In this document: positions 38,939 through 48,122 of the stretch, piece by piece
Layout of the letters: each line of letters opens with the position of its first letter
Numbering within the stretch: position 1 is the stretch's first letter
Source of the DNA: Actinomadura sp. NBRC 104412
GTDB lineage: Bacteria; Actinomycetota; Actinomycetes; Streptosporangiales; Streptosporangiaceae
Direction of reading: 5' to 3'
Assembly: GCF_030269515.1 (NCBI RefSeq)
Contig: NZ_BSTM01000001.1
Location: 186,001-250,000, forward strand
Length of the DNA stretch: 64,000 nucleotides
Position numbers and translations under genes: made by a program
The notes under the pieces: model-generated
The model's database searches: none
The model's input: only the letters and a program-made list of their open reading frames with translations
Told to the model about the DNA's origin: nothing

Positions 38939-40228
38939 CTACTCGTCGACGTTCTCGCGGATCCGCTCGCGCAGCTCGCCGGTGTCGATCTCCTGGACGG
39001 AGCCCTCGCCGGCGAGGTCGAGCGCGTGCGCGGCGGCATGCCCGGTCGCGGCGCACGGGCCCATCACCCGGACGCTCGACAGCGCGGCGGCGTCACCGTC
39101 CACGCAGCGCCCGGCCGCGACGAGGTTGTGCGCGCCCAGCGGGATCAGGCTGCGCAAGGGGACGTAGTGGACGTGGTCGGGCCCGAACGTCTCCCACACG
39201 TACCCCTCCGCCCGGTCGTGCAGCTCGATCGGCCAGGCCGTGCGGGCCACCGCGTCCTCGAACCGGTACCCGGTCCTGACCTCCTCCAGCGAGAGCTGGT
39301 GGACGGCCGCGATCCAGCGGGTCTGGCGGCGTCCGGGGAATCCGTAGTTGCGCACCCGCGCCTCCCCGAACGCCTTCGGGAACTCCCTGCGCAGGAACTC
39401 CACGACACGGTCGGCCTGGGCCCGCCCCTCAAGCTGCGCACGGGACGCGTGGACGGCCTCCAGCGGCGCCTCGACATGGGTCATGTTCATGACCGCGGTG
39501 TTCCGGCCGGGGAAGAAGAACGCCAGGCCGTCCCGCCGCAGCAGGCCGTACTCCGTCGCCTTCTCCTCGATCCGGGCCACCAGCTCGGCCGGTTCGGGCT
39601 TGAACTCCTCGCGCAGGTTCTCCAGCCGGATCTGCTGCGAGCCCCAGACGGTGCGTTCGGGGACCCGGCAGGGCAGGCCCGCCTCCCAGGTGAGGGCCGC
39701 GTCGCCGGTCGCGTCCACGAAACCGGTCGCGCGCACCCGGACCAGGCCGTGCCGGGTGGCGAACGTGGTCGCGCCGATCCGGCCGCCGTCCGCCTCCACC
39801 CGCAGCACCGACGCGCCGAGCACGACCTGGATCCCCAGGGAGTGGACGAGGTTCTCCACCCACCGGCCCAGGACCACCTCGTCGTAGGCCACGGTCACGG
39901 TGTGGCCCTTGTTGAAGTGGATGTCGTTCGTCCTGGCCAGATCGGTGAACATCGGGTCGAAGATCCCGCGGGTGAACCGGTGGTAGCGCGGGGCGTTACC
40001 GTAGACGCCGCAGAACAACCCGATGATCGAGTTCACGCACTGCCCGCCGAGCAGCGGAAGGGCGTCCGCGAGCACCACCGACCGGCCGAGCCGCCGCGCC
40101 GCCACCGCGGCCGACAGCCCCGAGATCCCGGCGCCCACCACGCAGAGGTCGGCGGTCAGCTCCTCCACCGGGTCCGCGGCCGGCCTGGTGACGGTGTTGA
40201 CCTTAAGCTCGGTGAGCTCGTGCGGCAT
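38939..40228 (-). CDS. FAD-dependent oxidoreductase (FAD_oxidored family)
   Basis: A 429-residue flavoprotein. The dinucleotide motif is LCVVGAGISGLSAAVAARRLG, followed by LPLLGGQCVNSIIGLFCG and, near the C-terminus, NLVAAGRCVDGDAAALSSVRV, typical of the FAD_oxidored group. GGAG lies 5 bp before ATG 40228; it overlaps the IlvD-like gene by 26 bp. It likely dehydrogenates a substrate or product of the two dehydratases flanking it. The electron acceptor is unknown. Confidence 0.82.
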   Translation of the reverse strand: MPHELTELKVNTVTRPAADPVEELTADLCVVGAGISGLSAAVAARRLGRSVVLADALPLLGGQCVNSIIGLFCGVYGNAPRYHRFTRGIFDPMFTDLARTNDIHFNKGHTVTVAYDEVVLGRWVENLVHSLGIQVVLGASVLRVEADGGRIGATTFATRHGLVRVRATGFVDATGDAALTWEAGLPCRVPERTVWGSQQIRLENLREEFKPEPAELVARIEEKATEYGLLRRDGLAFFFPGRNTAVMNMTHVEAPLEAVHASRAQLEGRAQADRVVEFLRREFPKAFGEARVRNYGFPGRRQTRWIAAVHQLSLEEVRTGYRFEDAVARTAWPIELHDRAEGYVWETFGPDHVHYVPLRSLIPLGAHNLVAAGRCVDGDAAALSSVRVMGPCAATGHAAAHALDLAGEGSVQEIDTGELRERIRENVDE

Positions 40229-41936
40229 TCGTGCTCCTGTCGCTCGGGGGAAGGTCGTTGCCACGCAGGGTCGCCCCACGGTGCAGGGGCTCGACCGAGC
40301 GCGCGTACACGGAGAGCCATCCGGAGCTGTCACCGGGCACCTGATGCGGCGGCCGCTCCGCGTGCCGCCGCTCCAGCTCGCGCTCGTCGACGAGCAGGTC
40401 GACGCGGCGGGCGGCCAGGTCGATGGAGATCGGGTCGCCGTCCTCGACGACCCCCAGCGGCCCGGGGAGCACGCCTTCGGGCTGCACCTCCCCCACCACG
40501 ATCCCCTTGTTGACCAGCCCCGACAGTTGACCGTCGGTGACCACGGCGACCCGTTCGGTCAGCCCGGCGCCGTTGAGCGCGAAGACCGTCTGGGACGCCA
40601 TGCCCATGCCGGGGGTGCCCACGGGGCCGAGCCCGCGCAGCACCAGCACGTCCCCGGGGCGGACGCCGCCGCCTTCGATGGCGGCGATCGCGGACGGCGC
40701 GTCGTCGAAGACCCGGGCCGTGCCCTCAAAGGTGGCGGGACGCTCCTCGGTCACCGACAGCTTGACGATGGCCGTGTCGGGAGCGAGCGAGCCGCGCACG
40801 ACCACGACCGTCGGGTGATCGCCGCGCGGGTCGCTCAGCGGGCGGATGACCCGCTCGTCCTTGACGACCGCGCGGGCCACCCGGTCCGCCATCGTGTCGC
40901 CGGTGACGGTGACGGCGTCCCCTTCGAGCGCCTCGCCGAGCTGCTTGAGGACCGCGAGGGCGCCGCCCGCGTCCTCGAACTCCTCGATGCCGTCCTCCCC
41001 GTTGGGACGGACGGCGGCCAGCGGCCTGATCGTGTCCGCGTACTTCTCGAACAGCCGGTACACGTCGATCTCGGCGCCGGACTCCCGCGCGATCGCCTGT
41101 AGATGCTTGACGCAGTTGATCGAACCGCTGACCGCGAGCACCGCCATCACCGCGTTGGCGAACGCCCCCGGCGTCATGATGGTCCGGGGGCGGCGATCCT
41201 CGCGCACCGCCCGGACGATCGCCTCGCCACTGGCCTCCACCGCCCGCCACATCGTCTCGCCGTTCGCCCGTACCGGCGCGGTGCCGGGCAACGTCATGCC
41301 GAGCGCCTCGGCCACGATGTGCATGGAGTTCGCGGTGCCCATGCCGGTGCACACGCCCGGCCCGGTGATCGCGCGTTCGCTCAGGTCGCACAGGCCGTCG
41401 ACGGTGATGCCGCCGAATCTCAGCCCTCCGGCGCGCAGGAACACCTCCTCGATGTCGACCCGCTCACCGTTGTCGAGCCGTCCGCAGCTCTGGTAGCCAC
41501 AGGCCAGGACCAGCGTCGGGACGTCGGTCCGGGCCGCCGCCATGAGCTGGCCCGGCGTCGTCTTGTCGCACGACGCCAGGCACACCATGCCGTCCAGTTG
41601 GGCGCCCTCGACCACCGCCTCGATGTCGGCGGCCAGCAGGTCGCGGCTCGACAGGACATGGCCGCCGCCGCGGCCCGCGGACATGATGAAGTCCGTCGGC
41701 GCGACCGTGCGGATCTCGAACCCGACCCCGCCCGCGGCCTCCACCGACCGCTTGACCGCCGCGGCGACGGGGTCGAGATGCGCGAAGCACGGCGCCAGCC
41801 CCGACGACGAGTTCACGATCGCGATCTTCGGTTTGGTCAGGTCGTCGTCGGTCAGCCCGAGCGCGCGCCACTGTGCCCTGCGCGTCGCCCAGCGCGGGCT
41901 GCCCTCCGGAACCTCGCTCCGCAGCCGCCGGCTCAT
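40203..41936 (-). CDS. IlvD/Edd-family dehydratase
   Basis: A 577-residue Fe-S dehydratase of the dihydroxy-acid / sugar-acid dehydratase family. The three cluster cysteines are visible: SGLAPC (Cys50), ASCDKTTPG (Cys123) and GPGVCTGMGTANSM (Cys196). Length is normal. It is not obviously the biosynthetic ilvD, since it sits in a catabolic operon with AcnX and a binding protein; a sugar-acid dehydratase is more likely. ATG 41936 overlaps the upstream stop as ATGA. Confidence 0.87.
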   Translation of the reverse strand: MSRRLRSEVPEGSPRWATRRAQWRALGLTDDDLTKPKIAIVNSSSGLAPCFAHLDPVAAAVKRSVEAAGGVGFEIRTVAPTDFIMSAGRGGGHVLSSRDLLAADIEAVVEGAQLDGMVCLASCDKTTPGQLMAAARTDVPTLVLACGYQSCGRLDNGERVDIEEVFLRAGGLRFGGITVDGLCDLSERAITGPGVCTGMGTANSMHIVAEALGMTLPGTAPVRANGETMWRAVEASGEAIVRAVREDRRPRTIMTPGAFANAVMAVLAVSGSINCVKHLQAIARESGAEIDVYRLFEKYADTIRPLAAVRPNGEDGIEEFEDAGGALAVLKQLGEALEGDAVTVTGDTMADRVARAVVKDERVIRPLSDPRGDHPTVVVVRGSLAPDTAIVKLSVTEERPATFEGTARVFDDAPSAIAAIEGGGVRPGDVLVLRGLGPVGTPGMGMASQTVFALNGAGLTERVAVVTDGQLSGLVNKGIVVGEVQPEGVLPGPLGVVEDGDPISIDLAARRVDLLVDERELERRHAERPPHQVPGDSSGWLSVYARSVEPLHRGATLRGNDLPPSDRSTNAARAHRA

Positions 41937-42982
41937 GTCTTGGGCAGGAGGGAGTTGTCGAACCACGAGGCCGCGTCACCGCCGGGTTTGGCGATGCCGG
42001 CGGAGGTGAGCTCCTTGTACCCGTTGGCCCACACGGTCCCGTCCGTGACCAGCAGCGGCTTGCTCGGGTCGCCGCCCGTCCAGGAGCCCCGGAGCTGTGT
42101 CAGGCTCGCCTTGACGATCTTGTCGTTGTCGAGCGTCGCGAACGAGTACTTCTCGCGCAGCGTCTTGACGGTCGCGTCCAGCGACCGGTCCGTCACGATC
42201 GAGGACACCGCGTCATGGATGGCCGCCATGAACTTCTTGAGGGTGTCCGGATCCTTCTTCAGGGCGTCCTTCGTCGTGACGTACACCTGCTGGTCGGACT
42301 TGACGAACTGGGCGGGGTCGAACGCCCCGGCGTCGGGGTTCTGCGACATCAGCAGGTTGGCGGTGTCGACGCTGACCACGTACCCGACGATCCTGCCCCG
42401 CTCCACCAGGTTGAACGTGCCCGGGGTGAGGCCCACGACCTGCCGCCTGGTCTCCTTGGGGTCGATGCCGGCGCCGGCCAGCACCAGCGACACCACCTTG
42501 TCGCTGGTCCCGCCCTCGGACGGCACGCCCATCGTCTGGCCGACCAGGTCCTGCGGCTTGGTGATCGGGTGGTTCTTCTTGCTGTACATGAACCGCAGCG
42601 ACGAGCCGCGGCTGAGCGTCCCGATGGCGACGAACGGGCGCCGGGTCTCGGCGATCGCGATCATCACGTCGATCTGGCCGAGCCGGGTGATGGGGCCGAT
42701 ACCGGACAGCAGCGTCTGCATGGCCTGCGGCGATCCCTTGACCGGCTGCAACTTCACGTCGAGCCCGTGCTTCTCGAAGTGGCCGCCGGCCACGGCGAGC
42801 AGCTCGGGCGCCATCGACACGGTCTCCAGCGGCAGGTAGCTGAGGAACGTCGTCTGCTTCCCGCCCCCGCCGCCCCCGGAACCACCCGCGGGACCCGAAC
42901 CGCAGGCCGCCAGCAGGGGAGAGCCGGCCGCCGCGGCGGCCAAGGCGAGGAAGGATCTGCGGGATGAGGCGAACTCGTTCAC
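41933..42982 (-). CDS. Tat-type lipoprotein substrate-binding protein (NMT1/SsuA-like)
   Basis: A 349-residue extracytoplasmic binding protein. The N-terminus has a twin-arginine motif (SSRRSFL) and a lipobox LLAAC (Cys27), then a Gly-rich tether. The mature domain (LETVSMAPELLAVAGGHFEK ... GLDVKLQPVKG) is of the NMT1/ThiY type. It heads the operon with IlvD, flavoprotein and AcnX, but no permease or ATPase gene lies next to it, so the rest of the transporter must be elsewhere. Start is GTG 42982. Confidence 0.85.
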   Translation of the reverse strand: MNEFASSRRSFLALAAAAAGSPLLAACGSGPAGGSGGGGGGKQTTFLSYLPLETVSMAPELLAVAGGHFEKHGLDVKLQPVKGSPQAMQTLLSGIGPITRLGQIDVMIAIAETRRPFVAIGTLSRGSSLRFMYSKKNHPITKPQDLVGQTMGVPSEGGTSDKVVSLVLAGAGIDPKETRRQVVGLTPGTFNLVERGRIVGYVVSVDTANLLMSQNPDAGAFDPAQFVKSDQQVYVTTKDALKKDPDTLKKFMAAIHDAVSSIVTDRSLDATVKTLREKYSFATLDNDKIVKASLTQLRGSWTGGDPSKPLLVTDGTVWANGYKELTSAGIAKPGGDAASWFDNSLLPKT

Positions 42983-43006
42983 GGCACGACACTCCTATGT
43001 CCGATC

Positions 43007-43017
43007 TGACCAGGTCA
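43007..43017. promoter_or_regulatory. inverted repeat upstream of the AcnX operon
   Basis: TGACC-A-GGTCA, a perfect 11 bp palindrome, 25 bp upstream of the first gene of the binding protein/IlvD/AcnX operon. It may be an operator half-site pair, but it is short and could be chance. Confidence 0.3.
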
Positions 43018-43193
43018 CACCCCGATTGCCGACGCACTGAGACTCGTGCCACGGCGCCCCGGCGACCACCCGCGTTTCCACATACCGGAAGGCCAGTCCA
43101 ACGAATTCCGCTGCGCTCTCCGCGAGCGGGCGGAGCGGGAGGCGCGGCCGAAGATGCCTTTTGAGCGATTGCGCCCCGTATTAGGGTTCGGTC

Positions 43194-44174
43194 ATGAAGG
43201 CAGCGGTTGTCGCCAGATACGGCCCGCCCGACGTGGTCAGGATCGCCGAGGTCGAACGGCCTTCACCCGGTGAGGGACAGGTTCTCGTCAAGGTCCATGC
43301 GACCACGGTCAACCGGACGGACTGCGCCTACCGGAGGGCATATCCCTTCTTCATTCGGATGGTCAGCGGGATCGTCCGCCCGCGGCGCCGCATCCTGGGA
43401 ACCGAGTTCGCCGGGGTCGTGGCGGCGGTCGGCGAAGGCGTCACGTCCTTCGCCGTGGGCGACCGGGTGTTCGGCTACAACGAGGGCCCGTTCGGAACGC
43501 ACGCCGAATACGTGGCGGTGCGCGCGGACGGCATGATCGCGACAATGCCGGAGGGCACGACGTTCGCCGAGGCGGCGCCCGGCACCGAGGGCTCGCACTA
43601 CGCCTACTCGTTCATCAAGTGCGCCGGGATCGAGGCCGGGCAGGCCGTCCTCATCAACGGGGCGACCGGCGCCATCGGCTCGGCGGCGGTACAACTGCTG
43701 AAAGCCCTCGATGTCACGGTCACCGCGGTCTGCGGCACGGCGAACCTGGACCTGGTGCGCGGACTCGGCGCCGACCGGGTCATCGACTACACGGCCGAGG
43801 ACTTCACCAAGGACGCGCAGACCTACGACGTGGTGTTCGACGCGGTCGGCAAGAGCACGTTCGGCCGGTGCAAGCCGCTGCTGAAACCCGGCGGGACGTA
43901 CGTGTCGTCCGATCTGGGCCCGGGATGGCAGAACCTGGTCCTGCCGCTGGCCACGCGACTACGGGGCGGGAAGCGGGTCAGGTTCCCGTTCCCGCGGAGC
44001 GGCCAGGAGGTGGTGCTGTACCTGCGGGACCTCATCGCCGACGGACGCTTCCGGCCGGTCATCGACCGGCGCTATCCGCTGGACGAGATCGCGGACGCCT
44101 ACCGCTACGTCGAGACCGGCCAGAAGATCGGCAACGTGGTCATCGAGGTCGTGCCGCCGGACCCACCACACTGA
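43194..44174 (+). CDS. MDR-superfamily NAD(P)H oxidoreductase (quinone-oxidoreductase-like)
   Basis: A 326-residue zinc-free medium-chain reductase. It opens MKAAVVARYGPPDVVRIAEVER and has the nucleotide-binding motif INGATGAIGSAAVQLLKAL, typical of QOR-like NADPH reductases. No structural-zinc Cys cluster is present. ATG 43194 has AGGG just upstream. It stands alone between the divergent AcnX operon and a convergent PhoD gene 6 bp away; physiological substrate unknown. Confidence 0.86.
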   Translation: MKAAVVARYGPPDVVRIAEVERPSPGEGQVLVKVHATTVNRTDCAYRRAYPFFIRMVSGIVRPRRRILGTEFAGVVAAVGEGVTSFAVGDRVFGYNEGPFGTHAEYVAVRADGMIATMPEGTTFAEAAPGTEGSHYAYSFIKCAGIEAGQAVLINGATGAIGSAAVQLLKALDVTVTAVCGTANLDLVRGLGADRVIDYTAEDFTKDAQTYDVVFDAVGKSTFGRCKPLLKPGGTYVSSDLGPGWQNLVLPLATRLRGGKRVRFPFPRSGQEVVLYLRDLIADGRFRPVIDRRYPLDEIADAYRYVETGQKIGNVVIEVVPPDPPH

Positions 44175-44180
44175 CCACCG

Positions 44181-45767
44181 CTAGATCCGCACGGCCCCGG
44201 GACGCCGGTCCTCGACGGCGAAGGACGCGAAGGTCGTCGCGGGCGCGTCGGCACGGCTGACGGTGGGGACCATGCGCAGGTCGGTCCGCCATTCCCGGGC
44301 GTTCACCGTGCAGGTGACGTAGCCGCGCCGGTCGCCGTCGAAGAACCTGATGTGCGGGTTCCACTTGATCATCGGGCCGTAGTAGGGCCCGTAGACCTCA
44401 TCGTCGCCGTTGGTGCTGATGGACGTGCCGACGAACTCCGTCGCGACGACCGGCGCGCCGGGCCGGTCGAAGTCGCTGGTGATGTCGTTGACGAACGTGG
44501 AGTGCCAGTCGCCGGCGACCAGGACGGGGTTGCGCACCCTGGCCGAGGTGAAGGTGTCGGTGATCGCCCTCCGCGAGGCCGGGTAGCCGTCCCACGCGTC
44601 GTGCCAGATGATGTCGCCGGACGGGCCGTCGTGGTCGAGCCGTGCCATCATCACGCTGGTCGCGATGACGTTCCAGCGCGCGGACGAGCGGCGCAGACCG
44701 TCCAGAAGCCACTTCTCCTGCGTGGCGCCGAGCATGCTGCCCTTGGACGGATCGTTGCCGGCGTCGCACGACGGGGCCTCGCCCCAGCCGCACGGCGGCG
44801 CGGTGCGGTACTGGCGCGTGTCCAGCAGGTCGAACTGCGCGAGGCGTCCCCAGCGCAGCCTGCGGTAGAGGGTCAGCGAGCCGTTCCTGCGCGGCAGCGA
44901 CCGGCGGCCCACCGGCTGGTGCTCGTACCAGGCCCGGTACGCGGCGACCCGGTTCGCGCTGATCGGATCGTCCTCGGCACCGGCGTAGTCGTTGACGACC
45001 TCGTGGTCGTCCCAGGTGACCAGCCACGGGAAGCGGGCGTGCGCGCGTTGCAGGTCCGGGTCGGACTTGTAGAGCGCGTACTGCATCCGCCACCGGGCGA
45101 GGTCACGCGGGCCTTGGCGCAGCACGTCGGGGGTGGGCGTCCTGCGCAGGCCCCCGTCCGCCGGGACACCGTATTCGTACACGTAGTCGCCGAGGTGCAG
45201 CACCAGGTCGAGGTCCTCCTCGGCCATGCTGCGGTACGCGGAGTAGTAGCCGTGCGACCAGTCCTGGCAGGAGGCGAAGGCGAAACGCATCGACATCAGA
45301 ACGTCGCGTTCACGCGGCGCGGTGCGGGTGCGGCCCACCTCGGTGACCTCCCCGCGGTAGCGGAAACGGTAGTAGTACTCCCTGTCCGGTTGCAGACCCC
45401 GGACCTCGACGTGCACCGAGTGCGCGAGCTCGGGCAGGGCCGAGACCGTGCCGCCCTTGACGACCTTGCGCATGCGCGGGTCCAGGGCGACCTGCCAGTC
45501 GACCGGGACCGCGCGGCTCGGCATGCCGCCGTCCGGGCTGAACGGCTCGGGCACGAGCCGCGTCCACAGCACGACGCCGCCGGGCTCCGGGCAGCCCGAG
45601 GCGATGCCGAGCTTGAACGGGAACTCGCCGCCGCGGACGCGCGGAGCGGCGAGGGCGCCGCCTTCCAACGGGATCTGAGCGGCGGCCGCCAGCCCGGCGA
45701 CCGCGCCGATGCCGCCCAGGAAACGGCGGCGGTCCACGGCGGAAAGAGGGGAGCTGTTCTTGGTCAT
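44181..45767 (-). CDS. phoD: secreted PhoD-family alkaline phosphatase/phosphodiesterase
   Basis: A 528-residue exported enzyme. The Tat signal is VDRRRFLGGIG, with a cleavage region near residue 40 (GGALAAPR). PhoD landmarks are FAFASCQDWSHG, HLGDYVYEYG, WDDHEVVNDYAG and VAGDWHSTFVND, which hold the metal ligands. It releases phosphate from mono- or diesters outside the cell. PhoD genes are usually under PhoP control, but I found no convincing direct-repeat Pho box in the 200 bp upstream. Confidence 0.92.
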   Translation of the reverse strand: MTKNSSPLSAVDRRRFLGGIGAVAGLAAAAQIPLEGGALAAPRVRGGEFPFKLGIASGCPEPGGVVLWTRLVPEPFSPDGGMPSRAVPVDWQVALDPRMRKVVKGGTVSALPELAHSVHVEVRGLQPDREYYYRFRYRGEVTEVGRTRTAPRERDVLMSMRFAFASCQDWSHGYYSAYRSMAEEDLDLVLHLGDYVYEYGVPADGGLRRTPTPDVLRQGPRDLARWRMQYALYKSDPDLQRAHARFPWLVTWDDHEVVNDYAGAEDDPISANRVAAYRAWYEHQPVGRRSLPRRNGSLTLYRRLRWGRLAQFDLLDTRQYRTAPPCGWGEAPSCDAGNDPSKGSMLGATQEKWLLDGLRRSSARWNVIATSVMMARLDHDGPSGDIIWHDAWDGYPASRRAITDTFTSARVRNPVLVAGDWHSTFVNDITSDFDRPGAPVVATEFVGTSISTNGDDEVYGPYYGPMIKWNPHIRFFDGDRRGYVTCTVNAREWRTDLRMVPTVSRADAPATTFASFAVEDRRPGAVRI

Positions 45768-45974
45768 GGCGGCAGATCACCGGATATCAGCGGCATGACG
45801 GCTGCACCCGGATGGCGCGGACATGACGCCTCGCCGAAACATCGGTGCCTCCGATGCGCGGCGAACTGGGCCGCCGCCGTCCGTGCCGCCAGGTCGGAGC
45901 AAGATCGGACGGATCCGGCGGTACGCCCGTTATAGTCGTGGCCACGCGCAAGCGGACAAGGCGGTGGAGCAGTC

Positions 45975-46769
45975 GTGGTGGGTCCGGAAGAGGCGCCCAA
46001 GAGAATCGACACCTCGACGCCCAACCATGCGCGGGTGTACGACTACTTCCTGGGCGGCAAGACCAACTACGAGGCCGACCGACTGGCGGCCGGGCGGATC
46101 GCCCGGTCGGCGCCGGACACCCCGGTGCTGGCGCGCGAGCTGCGGCAGTTCCTGGTCCGTGTGGTGCGGACGCTGTCCGAGGCGGGGATCAGGCAGTTCA
46201 TCGACATCGGCACCGGCATCCCGACGTCCCCGAGCGTGCACGAGGTCGCCCGCACCGTCGATCCGGACGCGCGGGTGGTGTACGTCGACAACGACCCCGT
46301 GGTGGTCGTCCACGCCGACGCGCTGCTGGCCACGGACGCGGGGGTGGCGGCCGTCGAGGGCGACCTCCGCAAGCCGGAGCAGATTCTCGACGATCCCGCC
46401 GTCCGGCGGCTCATCGACTTCGGCGAGCCGGTCGGCATCCTGTGCATCGCCGTGTTCCATCTGGTCGCCGACCACGAGGACCCCGCCGGGATCGTGGCCG
46501 CGTATCGGGAGAGGATGGCACCCGGCAGCCACCTGGCGCTCGTGCAGTTCTCCGCCGACAGCGATCCGGAGGGGATCGCCGCGTTCAACGAGATCTACGC
46601 CGACTCGCCGGTCAAGGTGACCTTCCGGGAGCGGGAGCGGATCCGCGACCTCTTCGACGGCTTCGAGCTGCTGCCTCCCGGGCTGGTCGGGATCGAGGAG
46701 TGGCGGCCCGAGCGGGACCATCCGCGCACCCGGCTGAAGATCGCGGGCGGTGTGGGCGTCAAGCCCTGA
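45975..46769 (+). CDS. DUF574-family SAM-dependent methyltransferase
   Basis: A 264-residue methyltransferase of the group common in Actinobacteria. It carries the family signature STPNHARVYDYFLGGKTNYE at the N-terminus and the SAM-site segment FIDIGTGIPTSPSVHEVA. GTG 45975 is taken as the start; another GTG follows one codon later. A TATAGT at 45931 may be the -10 element. These proteins are highly paralogous and their substrates are mostly unknown. Confidence 0.9.
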   Translation: MVGPEEAPKRIDTSTPNHARVYDYFLGGKTNYEADRLAAGRIARSAPDTPVLARELRQFLVRVVRTLSEAGIRQFIDIGTGIPTSPSVHEVARTVDPDARVVYVDNDPVVVVHADALLATDAGVAAVEGDLRKPEQILDDPAVRRLIDFGEPVGILCIAVFHLVADHEDPAGIVAAYRERMAPGSHLALVQFSADSDPEGIAAFNEIYADSPVKVTFRERERIRDLFDGFELLPPGLVGIEEWRPERDHPRTRLKIAGGVGVKP

Positions 46770-46780
46770 GAAGCCCCGGG

Positions 46781-47653
46781 TCAGGTCGCCCGCACCCGGG
46801 CGAGGGCCTCGGTGAGCGCCCGGCGCGTGAAGACCTCGGCCATGGCGCGCTTGTACTCGGCCGTCCCGAGGGAGTCGGTCTCGGGCGCGATCTCGTCCCG
46901 CACCGCGGCGGCGGCCTCCGCGAACACCTCTCCGGTGGGGCGCGCGCCGAGCAGCGCGTCCTGCGCGGCCGGGGCGACGACGGTGGCGGGACCGGCGCCG
47001 ACGAGCGCGAGACGGGCGTCGGCGATCCGCTCCCCCGCCTCGTCCAGGCCCAGCCGGACCGCCACGCCCACGGTCGGGTAGCCGCCCTCGGTCCCCGGCA
47101 GGTACTTGAGGTGGACCAGGGTGCTTCCGGCGGGCTGGAACGGGACGTGCACGTCGACGATCAGCTCGTCGGGCCGGACCGCGGTCGCGCCGTCCCCGGC
47201 ATAGAGGTCACCGAAGCCGATGGTGCGCTCGCCCCTGGTGCTCACCAGGCGCAGGTCGGCGTCCAGCACCGCCAGCAGCGCGGGCAGGTCCAGGCGCGGG
47301 TCGCCGCAGGCGAGCGTGCCGCCGACGGTGGCCTGGTTGCGGATCCGGACGACCCCGATGCGCGCGAGCGCGTCCCCGAGCCCGGGGATGAGGCCGCCGA
47401 CCGCGGACGCCGTCTCCAGGGTCCGCAGCGTGGCCCGCGCGCCGATGCGCAGGCCGCTGAAGTGGTGGTTCACCTCCGCGATGCCCGGTATCCGATGCAG
47501 GCCGAGCAGGACGCGCGGCGTGGCGATCCGCCGCCTCATGAGCGGGAGCAGGGCCGTCCCGCCGCCGAGCACCCTGGCGTCGGTGCCGTGCTCGGCCAGG
47601 ATCTGCGCGGCCTCGGACAGGCGCGCGGGCGCCAGGAACTCAGGCTCGCTCAT
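46781..47653 (-). CDS. molybdenum hydroxylase FAD-binding subunit (CoxM/XdhB-like)
   Basis: A 290-residue FAD subunit. It begins with EFLAPARLSEAAQIL and has the FAD-binding motifs ARVLGGGTALLPLM and ATVGGTLACGDPRLDLPALL. It transfers electrons from the Fe-S subunit to an acceptor. It overlaps the Fe-S subunit gene by 14 bp, completing a CoxL-S-M type operon that ends here. Confidence 0.9.
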   Translation of the reverse strand: MSEPEFLAPARLSEAAQILAEHGTDARVLGGGTALLPLMRRRIATPRVLLGLHRIPGIAEVNHHFSGLRIGARATLRTLETASAVGGLIPGLGDALARIGVVRIRNQATVGGTLACGDPRLDLPALLAVLDADLRLVSTRGERTIGFGDLYAGDGATAVRPDELIVDVHVPFQPAGSTLVHLKYLPGTEGGYPTVGVAVRLGLDEAGERIADARLALVGAGPATVVAPAAQDALLGARPTGEVFAEAAAAVRDEIAPETDSLGTAEYKRAMAEVFTRRALTEALARVRAT

Positions 47654-48122
47654 CGGCCGCCTTCCCCTCCCCGGCCGCGGCCAGCACGGCTTCGACGATC
47701 TTGTAGTAGCCGGTGCAGCGGCACAGGTTGCCGGCCATCCAGCGCGTCACCTCGTCGGGCGAGGGGTCCGGGGTCTCGTCCAGCAGTGCCCGCGCGGCGA
47801 GGATCTGGCCCGGCGTGCAGATGCCGCATTGGAAGCCGCCGTGCTCGACGAACGCCCGCTGAAGCGCGGACAGCTCACCGTCCTGGGCCACGCCCTCGAT
47901 CGTGACGATCTCCCTGCCGTCGGCCATGACGGCGGGCAGCAGGCACGAGCTGATCATCTCCCCGTCGACGAGGACGGTGCAGGCGCCGCACGCGCCGGTG
48001 CCGCAGCCCTCCTTCGTCCCCGTCAGCCCCAGGTCGTGGCGGAGGCAGTCGAGCAGCCGGCGTGCCGCGGGCACGTCGAGCTGGTACTCCTTGCCGTTGA
48101 CCGACAGCCGGACGCGCGTCAC
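47640..48122 (-). CDS. molybdenum hydroxylase [2Fe-2S] subunit (CoxS/XdhC-type)
   Basis: A 160-residue protein binding two [2Fe-2S] clusters: the plant-type motif GCGTGACGACTVLVDG and the second set CGICTPGQ and CRCTGYY. GTG 48122 overlaps the large-subunit stop (GTGA); the open frame extends upstream but only as an antisense-like shadow inside the large subunit gene. It relays electrons from the molybdenum centre to FAD. Confidence 0.92.
   Translation of the reverse strand: MTRVRLSVNGKEYQLDVPAARRLLDCLRHDLGLTGTKEGCGTGACGACTVLVDGEMISSCLLPAVMADGREIVTIEGVAQDGELSALQRAFVEHGGFQCGICTPGQILAARALLDETPDPSPDEVTRWMAGNLCRCTGYYKIVEAVLAAAGEGKAADERA

Noticed and set aside
37700..40513. A 937-codon open frame antisense to the AcnX large subunit, flavoprotein and IlvD genes
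   Set aside because: Low-complexity Arg/Gly/Val/His sequence without motifs; the minus-strand genes have intact catalytic motifs and coupled starts and stops.
40203..41936. Biosynthetic dihydroxy-acid dehydratase for branched-chain amino acids
   Set aside because: Family motifs fit, but the gene lies in an operon with AcnX, a flavoprotein and a binding protein and no other ilv gene is nearby.
45794..45934. A 46-codon plus-strand frame with a CxxC pair in the PhoD/methyltransferase gap
   Set aside because: No ribosome site before its ATG and it overlaps the expected promoters. It looks like chance.
45768..45974. Pho box upstream of phoD
   Set aside because: I looked for GTTCACC-type direct repeats on both strands in this gap and found none that convince.
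45845..47905. A 686-codon plus-strand frame across the methyltransferase and into the molybdenum hydroxylase genes
   Set aside because: It runs out of frame through the DUF574 methyltransferase, which has its family signature, and antisense to CoxM/CoxS genes. No domain is visible.
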